The notes: generated by a model not told the origin, from the letters alone. Numbered from the stretch's first letter, positions 19,523-33,564 are shown. The stretch: DNA of 64,000 nt from Xenopus tropicalis (GCF_000004195.4 NC_030679.2:34585712-34649711); one strand, 5' to 3'. Numbers and translations are program-made.

Positions 19523-22498
19523 CTGTAGACCTGGATTAATGGGAATCTTCATAGACAATTCAATGGAAATTATTTTATTTAATCATCGTATGTTGTTAAG
19601 CACTGCTAGTAGTGATATGCTACTGCTTTACAATGTTTTTTAGTGGAACTGCTGTAAAGCACTATTTTCTCCAGTTCTAGTTAACCCTGACAATCAATTA
19701 GTAGGCAGCATAACATAACAACAAGTCCCTTTTTCTGTTCACAAGTTTTCCACACACACTTGGTTGACCCTAGCATACAGGAAATTAAACAGTGAGCTCA
19801 GGTGCTTCTAAATATGTATTCACATTTGCTTGACATATAATTATAAAAAAAAGACTTCCCTAGTCATCAATAGTAGGCCCCTAGCTTATGGCATATGAAT
19901 TAGACTATTATGCAAAAAAAGTGTTTTTTGCACTATAATGACTTTCATGTGACATAAGCTGCCACTGTACATTTAGAGGAATATAATAACCTGCCTAATG
20001 TTGTCCTTAGACAGACATAAATTGTGAAAATATAGCAAATGTAAATGAACATTTATAATTCAATAAGCAAAGTGTCTCATTTAAGCATTACAAGGTCCTA
20101 CAAAAAAAAAAGAAAAAACAAGGTACTTTTATTTAAAAATAGCTATCCCATTATTATCAAATGAGAGAAAACCTTGTATCCTACAGTGTATTGGTGGGTG
20201 GTTTTAAGATATTGGCAATGGAAAGCTGGCAGAAGAAATCTAATTACACACATTTACCATAGACGAACACAAGCTCGCCTCTAATTACTGAGTAGAAGTC
20301 ATAGCTCTCAGGTTGTAAACTCGTAACTGTCAGTGATTAAAAGTTAGCCTTCTGACAGTTCCTGCAGTCTTGCCTCCGAAGGAAAATGCCCAGAGAAGAG
20401 CTGCTGAAAGTCAAAAAAGGATGTAGGATAATCGCAATAAGCATTCCTACTTGTTCTACAAGTGATTTAATCATGTTAAATGAAGTCAGGTTGCAAGCTA
20501 TTGGGCCTGTTTTACACACACACCCGGCATTTAGTTTTTACTAGTAAACAGTTGATACGTAGATCTAAATAAAGCAAAGTAGGCAATATAGTGATGCAGG
20601 GAGAAAAGAATCGGACGATTATTTTTGTTCCAGCATGGAAAATTAATTGTTAAATCCTGAAGTGTCTGGAACATGTGCTGATATTTAATAAATCAGCTGC
20701 TTTGACTAATGGCACACGAGGCTCTGTCTCCGCTGGCAGAGATATGTCTGAAACCACCAATGCTGACTGCTATTGTCTTGAAAAACAGCCTGCTGTCACC
20801 GCTTGTGCTGGCAGATTTAAGCCTAAAAATACTCGAGTGCACTTTTTTGGCCCAAAATCTATCCGTATAAGTGGTGACAGGCAGTGTGCCTATAGGCCTA
20901 GTGTGCCTCTAGCCTTATACAGACCATTTAATCAGATTTTTTTATTTACTTTCACACCAGGTGAAGCAGCTCATACAGTCTTAAAACCTAAGATTAAAAC
21001 TTCTCAGACCTGTAAATATGCGCAGCACTGAAATAGAGGGGCTGGTGAGGCTAATAGATTGAAGCACCTTTTGTTGAACTCACAGATTAAATGAAATGAA
21101 TTTGCTCTCTTAATATGCAGTAGTTGTTATCAAGTGTCCTTTTTAGTCACCTAAGGCTCCATGCCCAGTTCTGCTTGGAAAATCCCTCAGAATATGAAAG
21201 CCTCCATTTATTACACATTTATCAGTGCTACCTGGTCTCTTTCCAAAATTGCCTAATCCATTTATAAAACAATATTAACTAAAAATAAGATGCTACGTCA
21301 TAAAAATAACAGACACTTTTAGAGCAAAGCCTTAAACTCAACAAGTATATAGACCAGCTGTTCTTCTCAAAAGAAGGAATTTAGCCCCATGCAGTCAATA
21401 CAGCAGCAATCAAACGCACTCACAGAATATTTTCAAAAATATAAAGTTAAATAAAATAAGGTAAAATATAGAGTGTAAAACTCAGAAAAAATGAATACCC
21501 AGGTTGTAATGTAATTTCAAGTACCCCCAGGGCAGTTGGGGATAATCCTATGAGGAGATAAGAAGATAATAGTAGTGAATGAAAACAGTCCTTATTTCTG
21601 TGGGTGATCAATAGTGATGAGCAGAAAAAAAGGCAGATGTCATGGAGACCCCCCCAGCCTTTCCCCTGTCTATCTATGGAGCTGGCCAGGTCCCATGTTC
21701 GGAAGATAAAAGCAACATGGCAATGTATATGCTATTGCAGAGCTACACACGCCTTAAGCACCATGTAATTGCACCTTTGTATTATCTCTTTTGCATTTCT
21801 GCATTTTGCAGTATTTTTTAACATATGATATTTTTTATTATCAGCATTTTACTTTACTTTAAAAGACTGTATTATTTAAACTCATTAATGTGATGTCCCC
21901 AGACCTGAGTCACCACTTATGTAAGAGACTGACCCCCATAATAATGTAATAAAAGGCAAAAGTTTGCCTAGGAGCGCAACCAATAGGATGCTTACATTAA
22001 AACAGGTTACTAGTAAATGCTGCCTGCTGATTGGTTGCTATAGGGGGAAAAGTGTAGCAAACCTTGCTCCTGAAACTATATAACCCCATAAATCTGAGAC
22101 CCCTCATGGATCATGAGGGAATAGATAGGTGGCCATAGCAAATATTTGTGTAAAAATATTTATTAGGGTCAGTTGGTAGGAGGGTGAGGTGTGTGCATGA
22201 TTCTTCTGATACCACCTAATTCAAAAGTGACAGTACATTTGTGAAGTACACTTTGGACCAGGAGGGAGGCAGCATGCTTTGTGTTCTGTCCCTTTAAATA
22301 TGTTATCAGTCATTGATGCGCTGAAAAAGTAACAGAAGCCTAACCAAGCAAATTGTACTTTTAAAAGCCCATCCCTGCACATCAAGCTATCACACTACTT
22401 GCTATACAAGTTAAAACACACTAAAAGGTGCCTCTCAGTACTCATGCACAGAGCGCTTCTGCCCAAAGCACTGGATGTACCCTACAAGTAGTGCTGGA
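19523..22498. other. noncoding DNA, no gene supported
   Basis: The longest open frame is 118 codons (20675-21031). It has no domain I recognise and its composition resembles repeat DNA. A stub of a hAT-like terminus (TAGTGATGAGCAG) lies near 21611. The text near 21970-22090 (AACCAATAGGATGC, TGATTGGTTGCTATAGGG) looks like an old dispersed repeat. Nothing else is recognised. Confidence 0.5.
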
Positions 22499-22904
22499 TA
22501 GTGATGGGTGAAATGTTTCGCCAGGCATGGATTCGTGGCGAATTTCCGTGCTTCGCCATTGGCGGATTGTTTCGTGAAACAGATGAAAAAATTCACAGCG
22601 TCCAAAAATTGTCGCCTGCGACAAAAGAATAGCTGCGCACAACAAAAGAATAGCTGCGCACAACAAAAGAATAGCTGCGCACAACAAAAGAATAGCTGCG
22701 CACAACAAAAGAATAGCTGCGCACAACAAAAGAATAGCTGCGCACAACAAAAGAATAGCCTTGTGACAAAAAAAATAGCCATGGGCGACAAAAAAATAGT
22801 CGCGGGCGGCAATTTTTTTTATGTGCAAAATTTTCACCGTTTTGCAAATCTTTTGAAAGATTTGCGAATTTTTCGGCAAAACGGGACAGATTCTCTCATC
22901 ACTA
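22499..22904 (-). mobile_element. hAT-like MITE copy 4, with internal 21-bp array
   Basis: Termini are TAGTGATGGG and CTCATCACTA, with exact 8-bp duplications GTGCTGGA. The orientation is opposite to copies 1-3 (CAGGCATGGATTC near the left end). A 21-bp tandem array fills the middle and creates long repetitive open frames on both strands, which are not genes. Confidence 0.85.
22618..22760. repeat. 21-bp tandem array inside hAT-like copy 4
   Basis: Six full units start at 22635, 22656, 22677, 22698, 22719 and 22740, each with GCGCACAACAAAAGAATAGC as its first 20 bases, preceded by a partial unit. Since 21 is a multiple of 3, each frame repeats a 7-residue peptide. Confidence 0.95.
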
Positions 22905-25900
22905 GTGCTGGATAAAAAACTGGTATAAGATGCCGAATGCAGTGTTTGCAGACACAAACCAACCTTGTCCTTATTGTCTGCCATAGGGCAGGGCTCAGTA
23001 CAGAGCTCTATTGTGGCCTGCATTCACTGTCACTCCCTAACTTACCTGTCTCAATGACAAACAAGGCAACAGCTAAGGGTTGTGACTCCTAAAAGCCGGA
23101 TGTAGGCAGTACTCTATTCATGGGGGTAGCTGGAGAGAGAGAGAGCTGAGACATCTGTCGTAATTCAACAAGGATAAAAGGCAGTGTGCAAAATTAAAAG
23201 AAATTATAAATTGCATTATACCTGCCAGTAGGTAAATGTCTGAATAGTTAATTATTATAATTAATGAACATGTAACTCCCCTTCCCCCAGCCCGCCTGAG
23301 AAACACCTTTTTCATTCTTCTTTACTGCAATCCCCTTTCTTCCCACTGCGTTCTATCCCCCCTCACCCTGAAAAACTTTTCACCTTCCCTTCCCTCTTTC
23401 TTTGTTACCTGGCTATCCCTCCTTCTCCCACTCCGTCACCACTTAAACGTCTTTTTATATCTTCCTTTAGACTTCTAATCAAATTAACTCACTCTGCCAT
23501 AGCCAGCTCCTATTACTTCACCATCCCCTGACCATGATTTGTTATTTCTCATTATTCTCATTTCTTTGAAATCTTATCTCTCAATATCAAATTCTAAAAT
23601 AAAAACAATAATTTTTTTTAATTTCATAAAACCCTCTGTGTGTAAAGATGCTTTGTTCCACTGAACATTTTCACTAGCACCTATCATATTTGCTTTGCTA
23701 GTTTCCTTTCCCTTCTTTCCCTCACATTTTGTTCACTAACATGCAAAAGTCATATTTTTTGCCTGAGCTTCCACCTTTAAAAATATGCAAATTCCCAGAT
23801 TGATGGTGTTCATGAATATGAAGTTCACTTTTATTTATAGCAATGTTAGCAGTGGAACAAAAAGAAATTATAATCAGATCTCATATAAATTTCAAGATGT
23901 CCCACTTACAGTTTTCATGATCCAAGATCGGGATGATTGCAAAAATCATGGTTGCTTCACATTTGCAATTAACTTAATGGGACAAGGCCACAGATGGTGT
24001 TTTAAGTACAAATAAACTACACACCGATCATAACACTGTTAAATCTAAGATGCCTCGATAGAAAAATAGTCTATCTGCTCAAGGATAATGAGGGTTAAGT
24101 TACTGTGGACATATAGAGAAAGTACTCGCTGTTTAAATGATATGTTTGAAGAAACGTAAAATATTCCGCGCTACCTCCGAATCGGATGTAATTCAAACGA
24201 TTTTTATATTGCTGAATCTGCTTTGTGTTGTAGCTCTTGCTGGTTCTTGTCCTCTGATTTATCTGAATAATAGCTCAAGTGCCATGCTACAGTATATATC
24301 TACAATAAAACGCTATCTTGTACCTTGGGTGGATAAAACGCAGAGTGGTTTATGTTTAAAATAAGTTACCCTCTCCTGTTTTAAATACTATGAAACATGT
24401 AGATGGAATTTCAATGTACAACGTTGTTTAATTAAAGTGCAGGCTACAGGGAAAGACAGCTGAACTCCATAATAATAAAAGTGCAGAGGAGTATAAAAAT
24501 AGAAAACAACCCCAGTTGTGTATAAGACTCAGTATGGTTTCTGATTGATGCACAATATTATTATGCTGCTGTGTTCAAAAAATCCCCAAAGTGTGGGAGA
24601 TAGTCCTATACAGACTGTAAAATAATTTTAACTTTCCGATAAGAGGTACTGGATGGGATTAACTAATAGAATGATGTATTTCCCTGGATTAATGTTCGGT
24701 AGCCATTTGGTAAGTTATACAAGAAATACAAGACCAATAAATGCCTAGTTAACATTAGTTTTTCTAAAAGTTTCTAGAAGATTAGTAAATAATTCCATTT
24801 TAAGAAAAAAGTGGATTTCTAATTCTGGACCCCAATCAGCCAGTTGTACCAAAGGTCTGAATAATGACACAAAATGCCTGTTTAGTTACTGTACTATGGG
24901 TTACATTGCTGGGTCAAAACTGGCCAATCAGGATCCAGATAGCACCCAGCTAGACTGCTGTCAATTAAGCATAGTTCATATAGAGTTGCAATTGAGTTAT
25001 ACTGCCCTAAAGAATCAGGCACCCAAATCATTTTGATGGCGAGCAGCAAAAGCGATGGCAACTTGACTTTAAAAACTTGTAATGTAATTGTGTCCAATTT
25101 CTAATAAAGTATGAGTGCAAATGTATAAATTAGGACACATTGGCCACAACTGCGTTACACAACCCAACCCCAGAGACTACAATAACACTGGCATTATGGG
25201 AAAAATGCAACATTGTAGATAAAACTATTGCCCTTTGCACACTGCTTTTGTGGAACATAAATGAACCCTATACAGTATTTTGACATGGTTGGTATTTACT
25301 AGCCATGAAATTTAATTTTTTTAGGACATATTTTGCCTTACTATCTATCTATCTTTATGTATTTATTTATTCATTTATTTATGTTTTGAAAGACCTCTTG
25401 GTGTAGATAAGATGTACTGCACAATTAACAAATATGGTTAGTAAAAAAATATTTTTATTATAAAATGCTTAACAATAAATAGTGCTAATATATTTGTTTT
25501 ATCATTGGACTCTTTCTTTGTAACTGTAACGTATTACTTCCCTCTTATAACAGTTTTTAGAATTCTTAATTGTTTAACAATTTCAGACTTTATACATTAT
25601 ATTATTGAAATGTAAGGCCATGCGTATTAAGAGGGTTTCACCATGATACATCTTCCATGTCAGAAAACATATTCAGCCCTCCATAAAGTTAATGGGACGT
25701 ACAGAGCTATCACTTCTAAGCAGCTTGTTTCTCTAAGACACCCTGGCAGAGGACACCCAGATCATTCCCTTGAACAGTACATAAAGTGGGCTATTTAATA
25801 AACTAAATCTGAGCATGTAGAACATCTCTGTGAAGTAAATATGGCTGTCAGTATTATGAGCATATACCAATAGCTTTTAGAGGTGAAGGGCTCCATTACA

Positions 25901-28069
25901 CTGCAAAAGATTTAGTAAACCTTGACTTCTATAGCTCTACAGCAAGTAAAGAAGAGTGTTTTGAAAATATGGCTTAAATGCTTGGTATGAGTCACTTTTA
26001 TAGTTGCTTTTAACTCTCCATTGGATAATGCATGTCTTGATGAAACAAAAACACACTTAATCGGTTATCAAAACATCTTGACACAAACATACAGAAGATT
26101 TTAGTTTTTCTAGCACTTACTGTTAAACTTAAAAAAAAAAAAAAAACAGACACACAAGTACACTAAGAATTTCATCTTGAGCTTAGCAAGGGTTGTCATT
26201 TCCCCTAACTGGTCCATCATCAAGGAGTCCGGTTCCCTGTCACACTCAAGTGTACAAATAATTTACGTAAATATTAACTTGATTTGTAACAAACATTTAA
26301 ACTAACTAATTAACTTAAAAATTACCCAACACACCCCAGAAATGCTTGGTAGCTATAGGCTACCTGCAGTGCCAGCCACACTACTCGGCTCCATTGGATA
26401 AGCACGTAGAGCAGACAACCAATAATCCATCTCCCCTTGGGAACCAAATCTGTAGAGAGTCAGCTAACCACCTGTCTGTTTGCCCTTTTTACCAGGGGCT
26501 AGTGAGTTGGCGTGATGGTGCAGTCATTGCACAAATTGGAAAGTATAATGTAAGAGTAAGTGTAAAGAGTAAGGAGAAAAAGCACAGATGAAAAAAATGT
26601 AGGTGGTAAGTACATTGTCCCATTGTGGCCTGTGTTCTCTGCCACGCTCTAAGTCTGAATATGCAATTGATGTGGATGTGCAAGTCAGGGGATGGGATTC
26701 CTATGTGCCTTGAGGTGTAGACTGGAAGAAGACAAAATGCAGTAGGGGATCTTAAGAGAAAACTAATCAAGCAATGAATATTTTTGTAATTCACCCATTA
26801 AACAAGGATAGTGAGAAGGGCCAAAAGGAGCTGAAAAGTCCCTACTAAGGTAAGCAATACAAAAGAAAGCCTTCGGAAAATGGGAGATATTCATGTGCCT
26901 CATGCAATATCCATAGTGCTGCCTTAAAACCAGAAATAAAAGCCCTAACCTAAGGAATAATGGCAGGAGACATGCTAAGTATTCCTTTATGTCCCTTTAG
27001 CCAACTGTGAATCCAAAATCACTGGTTTTCTAGCACAGGTGCATCCTTAAAATTTAGAGCCATAAATCCAAACTTGCAGACAGTCTTTCTATCTCTTTAG
27101 ATTTCATCAGTGCAAGATCTTAAGATGTGGCTTCTGAGGAATAGGACTTGGACATCAACCAAGCAAAACAAATACAGAGGTTAAGGTGGATTAAGGACAA
27201 TCGGCAGAAACCTTCAGTAGTGGAGATTCTTTTCAATCTGAACCACCACCAAAAATTCATGGGTGGCCGTCTCAAAAAAACAACTAATAGGGTAGACCAC
27301 AATCTGTTTCTAAAAATAGATTGGGTCAAATAACAAAATGTATTAAGATTCGGTTTATTAGGTCTTAAATATTCACCAATGGGATCTGAACAATGTAAAA
27401 CATTGCTGAAATTTTAGCCCCATCTCTTACAAACATATTAATATTTAACTGAGCCTAAAGATAGACATCACTTTAAACATTTTAGAGAAAATAGTATTCA
27501 GAGATGCCCAAGCATTAAGAAATTGGTGCATTCATAAATTAAATCACTTTGGAAAACTCTCATGTTGTCAGACAATAACAGTATGACTTAAAATATCGGT
27601 TTTATTTGTAACCATATATTTTTTTTACTGTCATTGCGTGAACCCCAGAAATTCAATAATTTTGCACGATGGCATCAGTTCTTTATTTTTTTTCCATGTT
27701 ATACTTTTCCTAAAATGTCTTATATATTTTCACAAGTGGTACATGCTACAATGTTGTCTATTAAGAATTAATGTGAGTTCATTAGCACAACAAATATAAA
27801 TCTTTTTTTTTTCTTATACGTACAGAGAGCCAGCATTTTATGAGCCAGTAAGAGTTTAGCCTGTATTAGAAACCAGAAAGAGAGAATATAATGCTAATGT
27901 ATCCTACATTAAACATGTTGCACTTGCAATTAGACGATTTTCCTATTAGTTCTGAAAGCTGATTCCCATAATGGACAGCAATTAATATGAAATATGTATG
28001 CATAGTTTTTACCAAATGAGCTAGAGGTCTGCAAGAATAAAGGGTAGAAAGTGGGCTAAATTTGTTCTA
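22905..28069. other. 5.2 kb of noncoding DNA, no gene supported
   Basis: Open frames are short and scattered on both strands without recognisable domains. A pyrimidine-rich tract spans about 23270-23560. Small simple-sequence patches occur at 25342-25385 (CTAT, then TTTA-type) and a poly(A) run near 26132. No further element was recognised. Confidence 0.5.
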
Positions 28070-28384
28070 CAGGTATGGGACCTGTAATCCAGAATGATTG
28101 GGACCTGGGGATTTCTGGATCTTTCCAAAAGTTGGATCGCCATATCTTAAGACTACTAAAACATTATTCAAATATTAATTAAACCCAATGGGACTGTGTT
28201 GCCACCCATAAAGTTTAATTATATGTTAATTGGGATTGAGTGCAAGGCAGTGTTTAATTATTAAAGAGAAAAAGAGCATTTTAAATGTTAATAATTTGAC
28301 TAAAATGGAATCTATAGAAGATGGCCCTCCCATAGTTTGTAACTTTCTGGATCATTGGTTTCCAGATAACAGATCCCATACCTG
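28070..28384 (+). mobile_element. TA-flanked mariner-like MITE, copy 2
   Basis: It begins CAGGTATGGGACCTG after TA and ends CAGATCCCATACCTG. The right flank is TG, so one base of the duplication is mutated. Family landmarks are present in order. Confidence 0.7.
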
Positions 28385-28554
28385 TGCTGTAATGGTTTTG
28401 ATGAAAGTTTTTATATTAACATTACTAATGGAAATAGTAATTTTGTTAAGCCACTTTGAGACAGAAGCTCATTCATTACTATCTGCTATCAGTGCTAAGC
28501 ATTATGTGTCCTAAGAATTATAATCATCATCATTTCTCAAACCAACTGCTTTTA

Positions 28555-29069
28555 CAATCCATTTACTAATCCACGAATCTGAATAAGAAAAATTCAGATT
28601 GGAAACGAACATTTTGCGTCTTTTTCGTATTTTTTGCGATTTTTTTCGTCGCCGTTACGACTTCTTCGTAAATTGTTGCGACTTTTTCGTAGCCGTTACG
28701 ACTTGCGCGAATTGTCGCAACTTTTTCGTAGTCGTTACGATTTGCTCGTATATTGCCGCTACTTTTTCGGATTAAGTGCTCGGAAACGGTGGGCAAAAAT
28801 TTCAGACTTTGCATGATTTTGGAAGTCTCCCATAGGACTCAATGGCAGCTCCAACCTGGCCCAAGGAAAGTCACAATACTGAAGCTTGAATGAATCCGAA
28901 ACTTTCGTACTCTGCGTGACGGCTACGAAAAAGTCGCGACAATTCGCGCAAGCCGTAACGCTACAAAAAAGTCGCGACAATTTCCGAAAAAGTCGTAACG
29001 GCTACGAAAAAGTCACAAAATACAGATCATTACGCTTTTCGGAAGTTCGTGGATCAGTAAATGTGCCCC
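28555..29069. mobile_element. Harbinger-like CpG-rich palindromic MITE, copy 1
   Basis: The left end has TTTACTAATCCACGAA and the right end TTCGTGGATCAGTAAA followed by TGTGCCCC and TTA. The arms are complementary strings of CGTAACGGCTACGAAAAAGT type, with a less CpG-rich centre near 28800-28860. The right end matches the better-preserved copy at 42848-43348. The outer left bases are mutated. Confidence 0.65.
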
Positions 29070-30040
29070 TTAGAATCAGGCAATATATTATATAAATTTT
29101 ACAATCTTAGAATCAGGCAATTTATTTCCTCTCTTTGAAACAATATTTCATGAGTAAATAAAATATTATATATTTAAATAACAATTTTATGTATAGTAGT
29201 ATAAAAATGAAAATTAAAAAAGATGTTTGTGTTGACCATTAAAATAATTTTGGAATGAGTGAGGTCAAAAGTAATAGTCTATAGGATGAGTCTCCTCCTT
29301 TTATCTATGTAGATAAAAATGATCCAACAAATAGAATATCCTCATTCCCCACATATGTTTTGCAGAAAAGTGCCCCTGGGAAACTGTTAAACTTTCTTAT
29401 TTGTTACAAGTTTTTTTTTATCTCAACCTACCATAAAGGGGAGGTCAGTGCTTTCTTCATAGATTTGGGGAAATATGGGTCATGCCAAGTTTGAGAGGCA
29501 AATAGCATGTTGAAATGATGGGTCCACAAAAATATGATGTGTATGATTACAGGGAAATAGCCTTACAACATCTTAAAAATGAAAGGCAAATCGAGACCCC
29601 AAGAGAGAGATTCATCCTTCAGTCCTTAGTATAACTGCACCAGCATTTCACTAGTAACAGCTGTCTATCAGAAAGGCATTATGGGACAATACCAGGTATT
29701 TTTTTTTCTATTTTATTCAATTTTATTAGTTTATTAGTTATTAGAAATGTAAACATACAGTGATTGATATAAGATAGTACATGGAGCTTTATACAAAGAA
29801 ATAAATGTTTAATAAACAACATGAAATAGAAGAACTTTGATGGCTTCCGTGTTTTTAGGAAAACTACACAAAAAATTATCATTCTCTCTTTAGGAGAAAA
29901 GGTGTTAATGGCAGACACTTGCTATACAATCAAAATGTAAGACTGCTAGACATGTAAGAGTATTATGTTACTATGACATGAAACACGTGAAATGTATTCA
30001 CAGGCCCATGCTGCACACACTGTGCTTTAGGAACTAGCAG
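29070..30040. other. noncoding DNA, nothing recognised
   Basis: AT-rich, with small open frames only. Confidence 0.5.
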
Positions 30041-30374
30041 TAGGGATGAGCAAAAAAATTCACCAGGCATGGATTCACAGCGAATTTCCACATTTTGACA
30101 TTGGTGGATTTTTTCGCGAAACAGGCAACAAAATTCTGAGCAGAAAAACTCACCATGCGTCCAAAAATTTACGCCTACATCAAAAGGATTGTCGTGAGCA
30201 TCAAAAGAATTGTATCACGCCAAAAAGAATTGTCTCTCATCAAACGAATTTTCTCTCGTCAAATGAATTGTCTCTCTCGTCAAAAGAATTCTCTTGCGTC
30301 AAAAGAATTGTCGCACAACAATTTTTTTTGATGCACAACATTTTCGCCTTTACGCAAATTTTGTCTCATCACTA
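30041..30374 (-). mobile_element. hAT-like MITE copy 5
   Basis: Termini are TAGGGATGAG and CTCATCACTA, with 8-bp flanks ACTAGCAG/ACTGGCAG (one mismatch). The interior (about 30177-30310) has about six imperfect tandem units of CAAAAGAATTGTCTCTCGT type, about 20 bp each, the diverged equivalent of the array in copy 4. Confidence 0.8.
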
Positions 30375-31563
30375 ACTGGCAGATATTATCCTCAACCCAT
30401 ACCACTGGCAGCCAATGATTTATACGAAGGCACATGTAATGGGTAACAGTGTCAGAACCTACATGGTACTGGCCGCAACAGTACAACCATTATGTTCTTC
30501 AAATGAATTCTGTTTTATCTGAATCATCCTCTTGAATTTAACCTTTTTTTCTACCCCTGCCTTTTCTCTATTATTACTTAGGATCCTCCAATACTAAACT
30601 TCAATAATGTCAGTGATGTTTTTATCTTAATGCTGCAAACTGTTTCCAGCGTCAACTGTCACTCATCCAAGAAAAATGTTCCATCCAAGATTCTTTTTTT
30701 TCCCCCCCAACAAAGTACATATCATACAGTACAAGAGATGCAAAGATAAATGCTGTGTTGGTGCGACAAACGAAGAACAAAAATCAATCTTCACAGACAA
30801 AAAAAAATGAAAGGACAGTGAAATGATCAAGGGGACACACCTGTGGCTGAACGCTTTCCGAGGATAACTCATCACAATACACTGAACTGTCAAGATCCTG
30901 AAATGGAACGCTCAAGAAAGAAAAAAAAAAAATCTTTTATCTAAAAACGATCATATATTTTGGTTCTTTTCTTAAAAGTACTTAGGAAGGATGTTATATT
31001 TTGTGACAGTTACTTAGCAAAAACAGAAGATCTAGAAACGTACAAATTCTGAACAGTATAAATTGCTTTTGGTTTTCAACTCACAGTATGCACAATCATA
31101 TACTGTACACTGAAAAATGTCACTGGGAACAAAATGTACCTAATGACTCGGGTTAGGAGAAATGTAATTAAAGAAATGGATTTAATCTGTATTTCTACTA
31201 GTGATCTAAAATTACAGCTGTGAATTAGTGCAAAATTGTTATATTAGAACCCTACTGATATAGGCATTGGTATTGCTGTCAGTTAAAATAGATATCAACA
31301 GCAAACTGATACAAAAACACACAAATGAAAAAAGAAAATGGAGAATACCCATTTATAACTCAGTTTGAAAGAAAATGAAAAACTACTGATATAGAGGCCC
31401 ATTTTATCAACAATCAAATTTTTCGTTTGGTTGCACAAATGAAAGCATCAAAAAACCCTGAAAATCTCAAAAACCATAAATCAAATAAAGATCTTCCAGT
31501 CGCTATTGACTTCTACATGACATCGAAAGCTTTAAGATGGTCTATTTTTACTTTATTTGTCAC
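30375..31563. other. noncoding DNA, nothing recognised
   Basis: No domain-bearing open frame and no recognised repeat. Confidence 0.5.
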
Positions 31564-31822
31564 TAATGATGAGCAAATTTGTCCCATTTTGCTTTGGGGA
31601 AAAATGAACGAAATGGCAGGAAAATTTGCGAAATGGCGTCGGATCCGATCATGATTTCTTGTTGCCACAACCATGCCCATTTTGACGCAACCATGACTTT
31701 TTTTGACACGCAAATTTTTTTGCACCTGATTTTTGCTAAAGTTTTGCAAGGCAATTCGCCAATGGCAAAATGTGGAAATTCACTGCAAATCCATGGCTGG
31801 CCAAAAAATTTGCTCATCGCTA
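31564..31822 (+). mobile_element. hAT-like MITE copy 6
   Basis: Termini are TAATGATGAG and CTCATCGCTA, with exact 8-bp duplications TTTGTCAC. It is a short form without the tandem array. Confidence 0.8.
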
Positions 31823-32183
31823 TTTGTCACAGTTTTGACACATAATAATGGTGGAAACAAAACTTTTTTTATGTGAAAAATTGTATTTTAGGCAAAGAAA
31901 TATGAATTGTGAAGAAAAATAAAATATGAAACCCCTGTAGTTTTTTTGGTTTTTATTAATAGTGCAAGTCTTTGGCAGACTTATGGGGAATCCTATGTAA
32001 ATTATAACAGAGAGATGAATTAAATGCTTCTTGGTTGAGGTGCCAAAATGTGAGTATTTCCCATAAGAAACCTTACAAATATAGCACCACAGGTGTAAGC
32101 AGAACTTTACAAGGCATAAACCCAAACAGGGGTACCAGTATTAGATTCCAGTTTTTTCACATGGGTGCCAATGGTGGGTGGTA
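31823..32183. other. noncoding DNA, nothing recognised
   Basis: Short open frames only, with no motif or repeat recognised. Confidence 0.45.
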
Positions 32184-32480
32184 CAGGTATGGGACCTGTT
32201 ATCCAGAGCACCTGGGGTTTTCCGGATAAGGTGTCTTAATAATCTGGATCTCCATACCTTACTGTAGGTCTACTAAGAAATCATTTAAACATTAAATAAT
32301 CCAGGGGATTCATTATATCTTAGATGGGATCAAGTACAAGGTACTGTTTTATTATTACAGAGAAAAAAGAAATCTGTTTAAAATGTTGATTTAGAACCAA
32401 TGGGAGTCTATGGGAGATGGCCCTCCCGCAATTCAGAACTTACTGGAGAACAGCCTTGCAGATAACGGATCCCATACCTG
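32184..32480 (+). mobile_element. TA-flanked mariner-like MITE, copy 3
   Basis: It begins CAGGTATGGGACCTGTTATC after TA and ends GGATCCCATACCTG. The right flank is CA. Internal landmarks (AGTCTATGGGAGATGGCC) are present. Confidence 0.7.
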
Positions 32481-33200
32481 CATCTCCATGGCTGTCATGG
32501 CAGGAAGCTGTCTAATGATTTTAAGTTGGCGAGCATTTTAAAGCAAATGTATGCATATAATATTCATGTTGGTTTGAAGTTGCAGTTTTATTAGTGCATA
32601 TACGTTAACTGTTACTTCAGTTACTAACTTTTTATTTTATTGTCTGGTAATAAAAGTCTGTGCAATGGGCATCCTCAAGATACTAAAATGGCTGAGGTAA
32701 GGACACTGCTTCCCATTTTAAGTGAGTGTATCTGCCAGCTGGAGATTACACAGTCAGGGCTTTATAATTCTTGCTGGAATCAACATAAAATGCTTAGTAA
32801 TTTATCACAATACATTCACAGCCATATCATGGCAATGATACAGAAACTGAAATCTATTAAATCAATTGAAATGTGAGGCTTTGGGCCCTGTTTGTGCTAG
32901 TTGTCTGCCAGGAGCAAATAACCACCAATTTGTGGGATTCTGAAGCTTGCTGAACTACAAAGCTGCACTTATAGAAAACTTACTGAATTTAAAGAGCAAT
33001 ATGATTATATGTTGACAGGGTTAGAAGTAAAACTAAATAAAAACTGAAAAGTAAATGACAATCCTGTGGCCACCGAACCCTGCATTGTCTATTCAAAAGA
33101 ACAGAAATGACTGCCGGTGATTGCTGTGATTTTAACGCCCTGTTTTCCAGATTTACAAGAATATAGTTGGTTTAAAGTAACATTATAGCAGGAATCTTTC
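32481..33200. other. noncoding DNA, nothing recognised
   Basis: Only short open frames. Confidence 0.45.
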
Positions 33201-33202
33201 TT

Positions 33203-33270
33203 ATTATTATTATTATTATTAACATTTATTTATAAAGCGCCAAATATTCCGCAGCGCTGTACAATAAGTC
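33203..33270 (+). repeat. fragment of a dispersed repeat beginning (TTA)n
   Basis: A TTATTATTATT run leads into AACATTTATTTATAAAGCGC and CGCAGCGCTGTACAATA. The same opening, more decayed, is at about 58725-58790, so this is a short piece of a longer family. Confidence 0.5.
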
Positions 33271-33564
33271 CAAAGGAAATATAAAGTTTGTTTTTTTGGA
33301 GTGAGCAATTAATGTCCACTGAATAGTACTCATAGATATTGATGTTCTCATTCTATTTTAATGGTTTAAAGATAATAGAGGTTTTATGCTGCTGATATCT
33401 ACCTGTTTCTCAGCAGATGCAGGGTTATTTGAATAAACAGGAGGAATCTCCAATACTGTATTGCCATCTGGAGGGAAATAACAGAAACATGCTTTTTCTT
33501 TTGTAAATAAGTAAGCAAACTGAGTTCATGGTAAATCGCTACTTCGATACTTCAAAACCTCATA

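Noticed and set aside
20675..21031. 118-codon open frame as a host exon
   Set aside because: No splice-site pattern, domain or codon bias is recognisable, and the composition resembles repeat DNA.
22435..23023. Repetitive open frames of up to 193 codons on both strands
   Set aside because: They arise from the 21-bp array in a hAT-like MITE, whose length is a multiple of three.
28566..28980. Open frames in the Harbinger-like palindrome
   Set aside because: They are on both strands of a palindromic MITE with repeated Arg-Ser-rich peptides caused by CGTAACG words.
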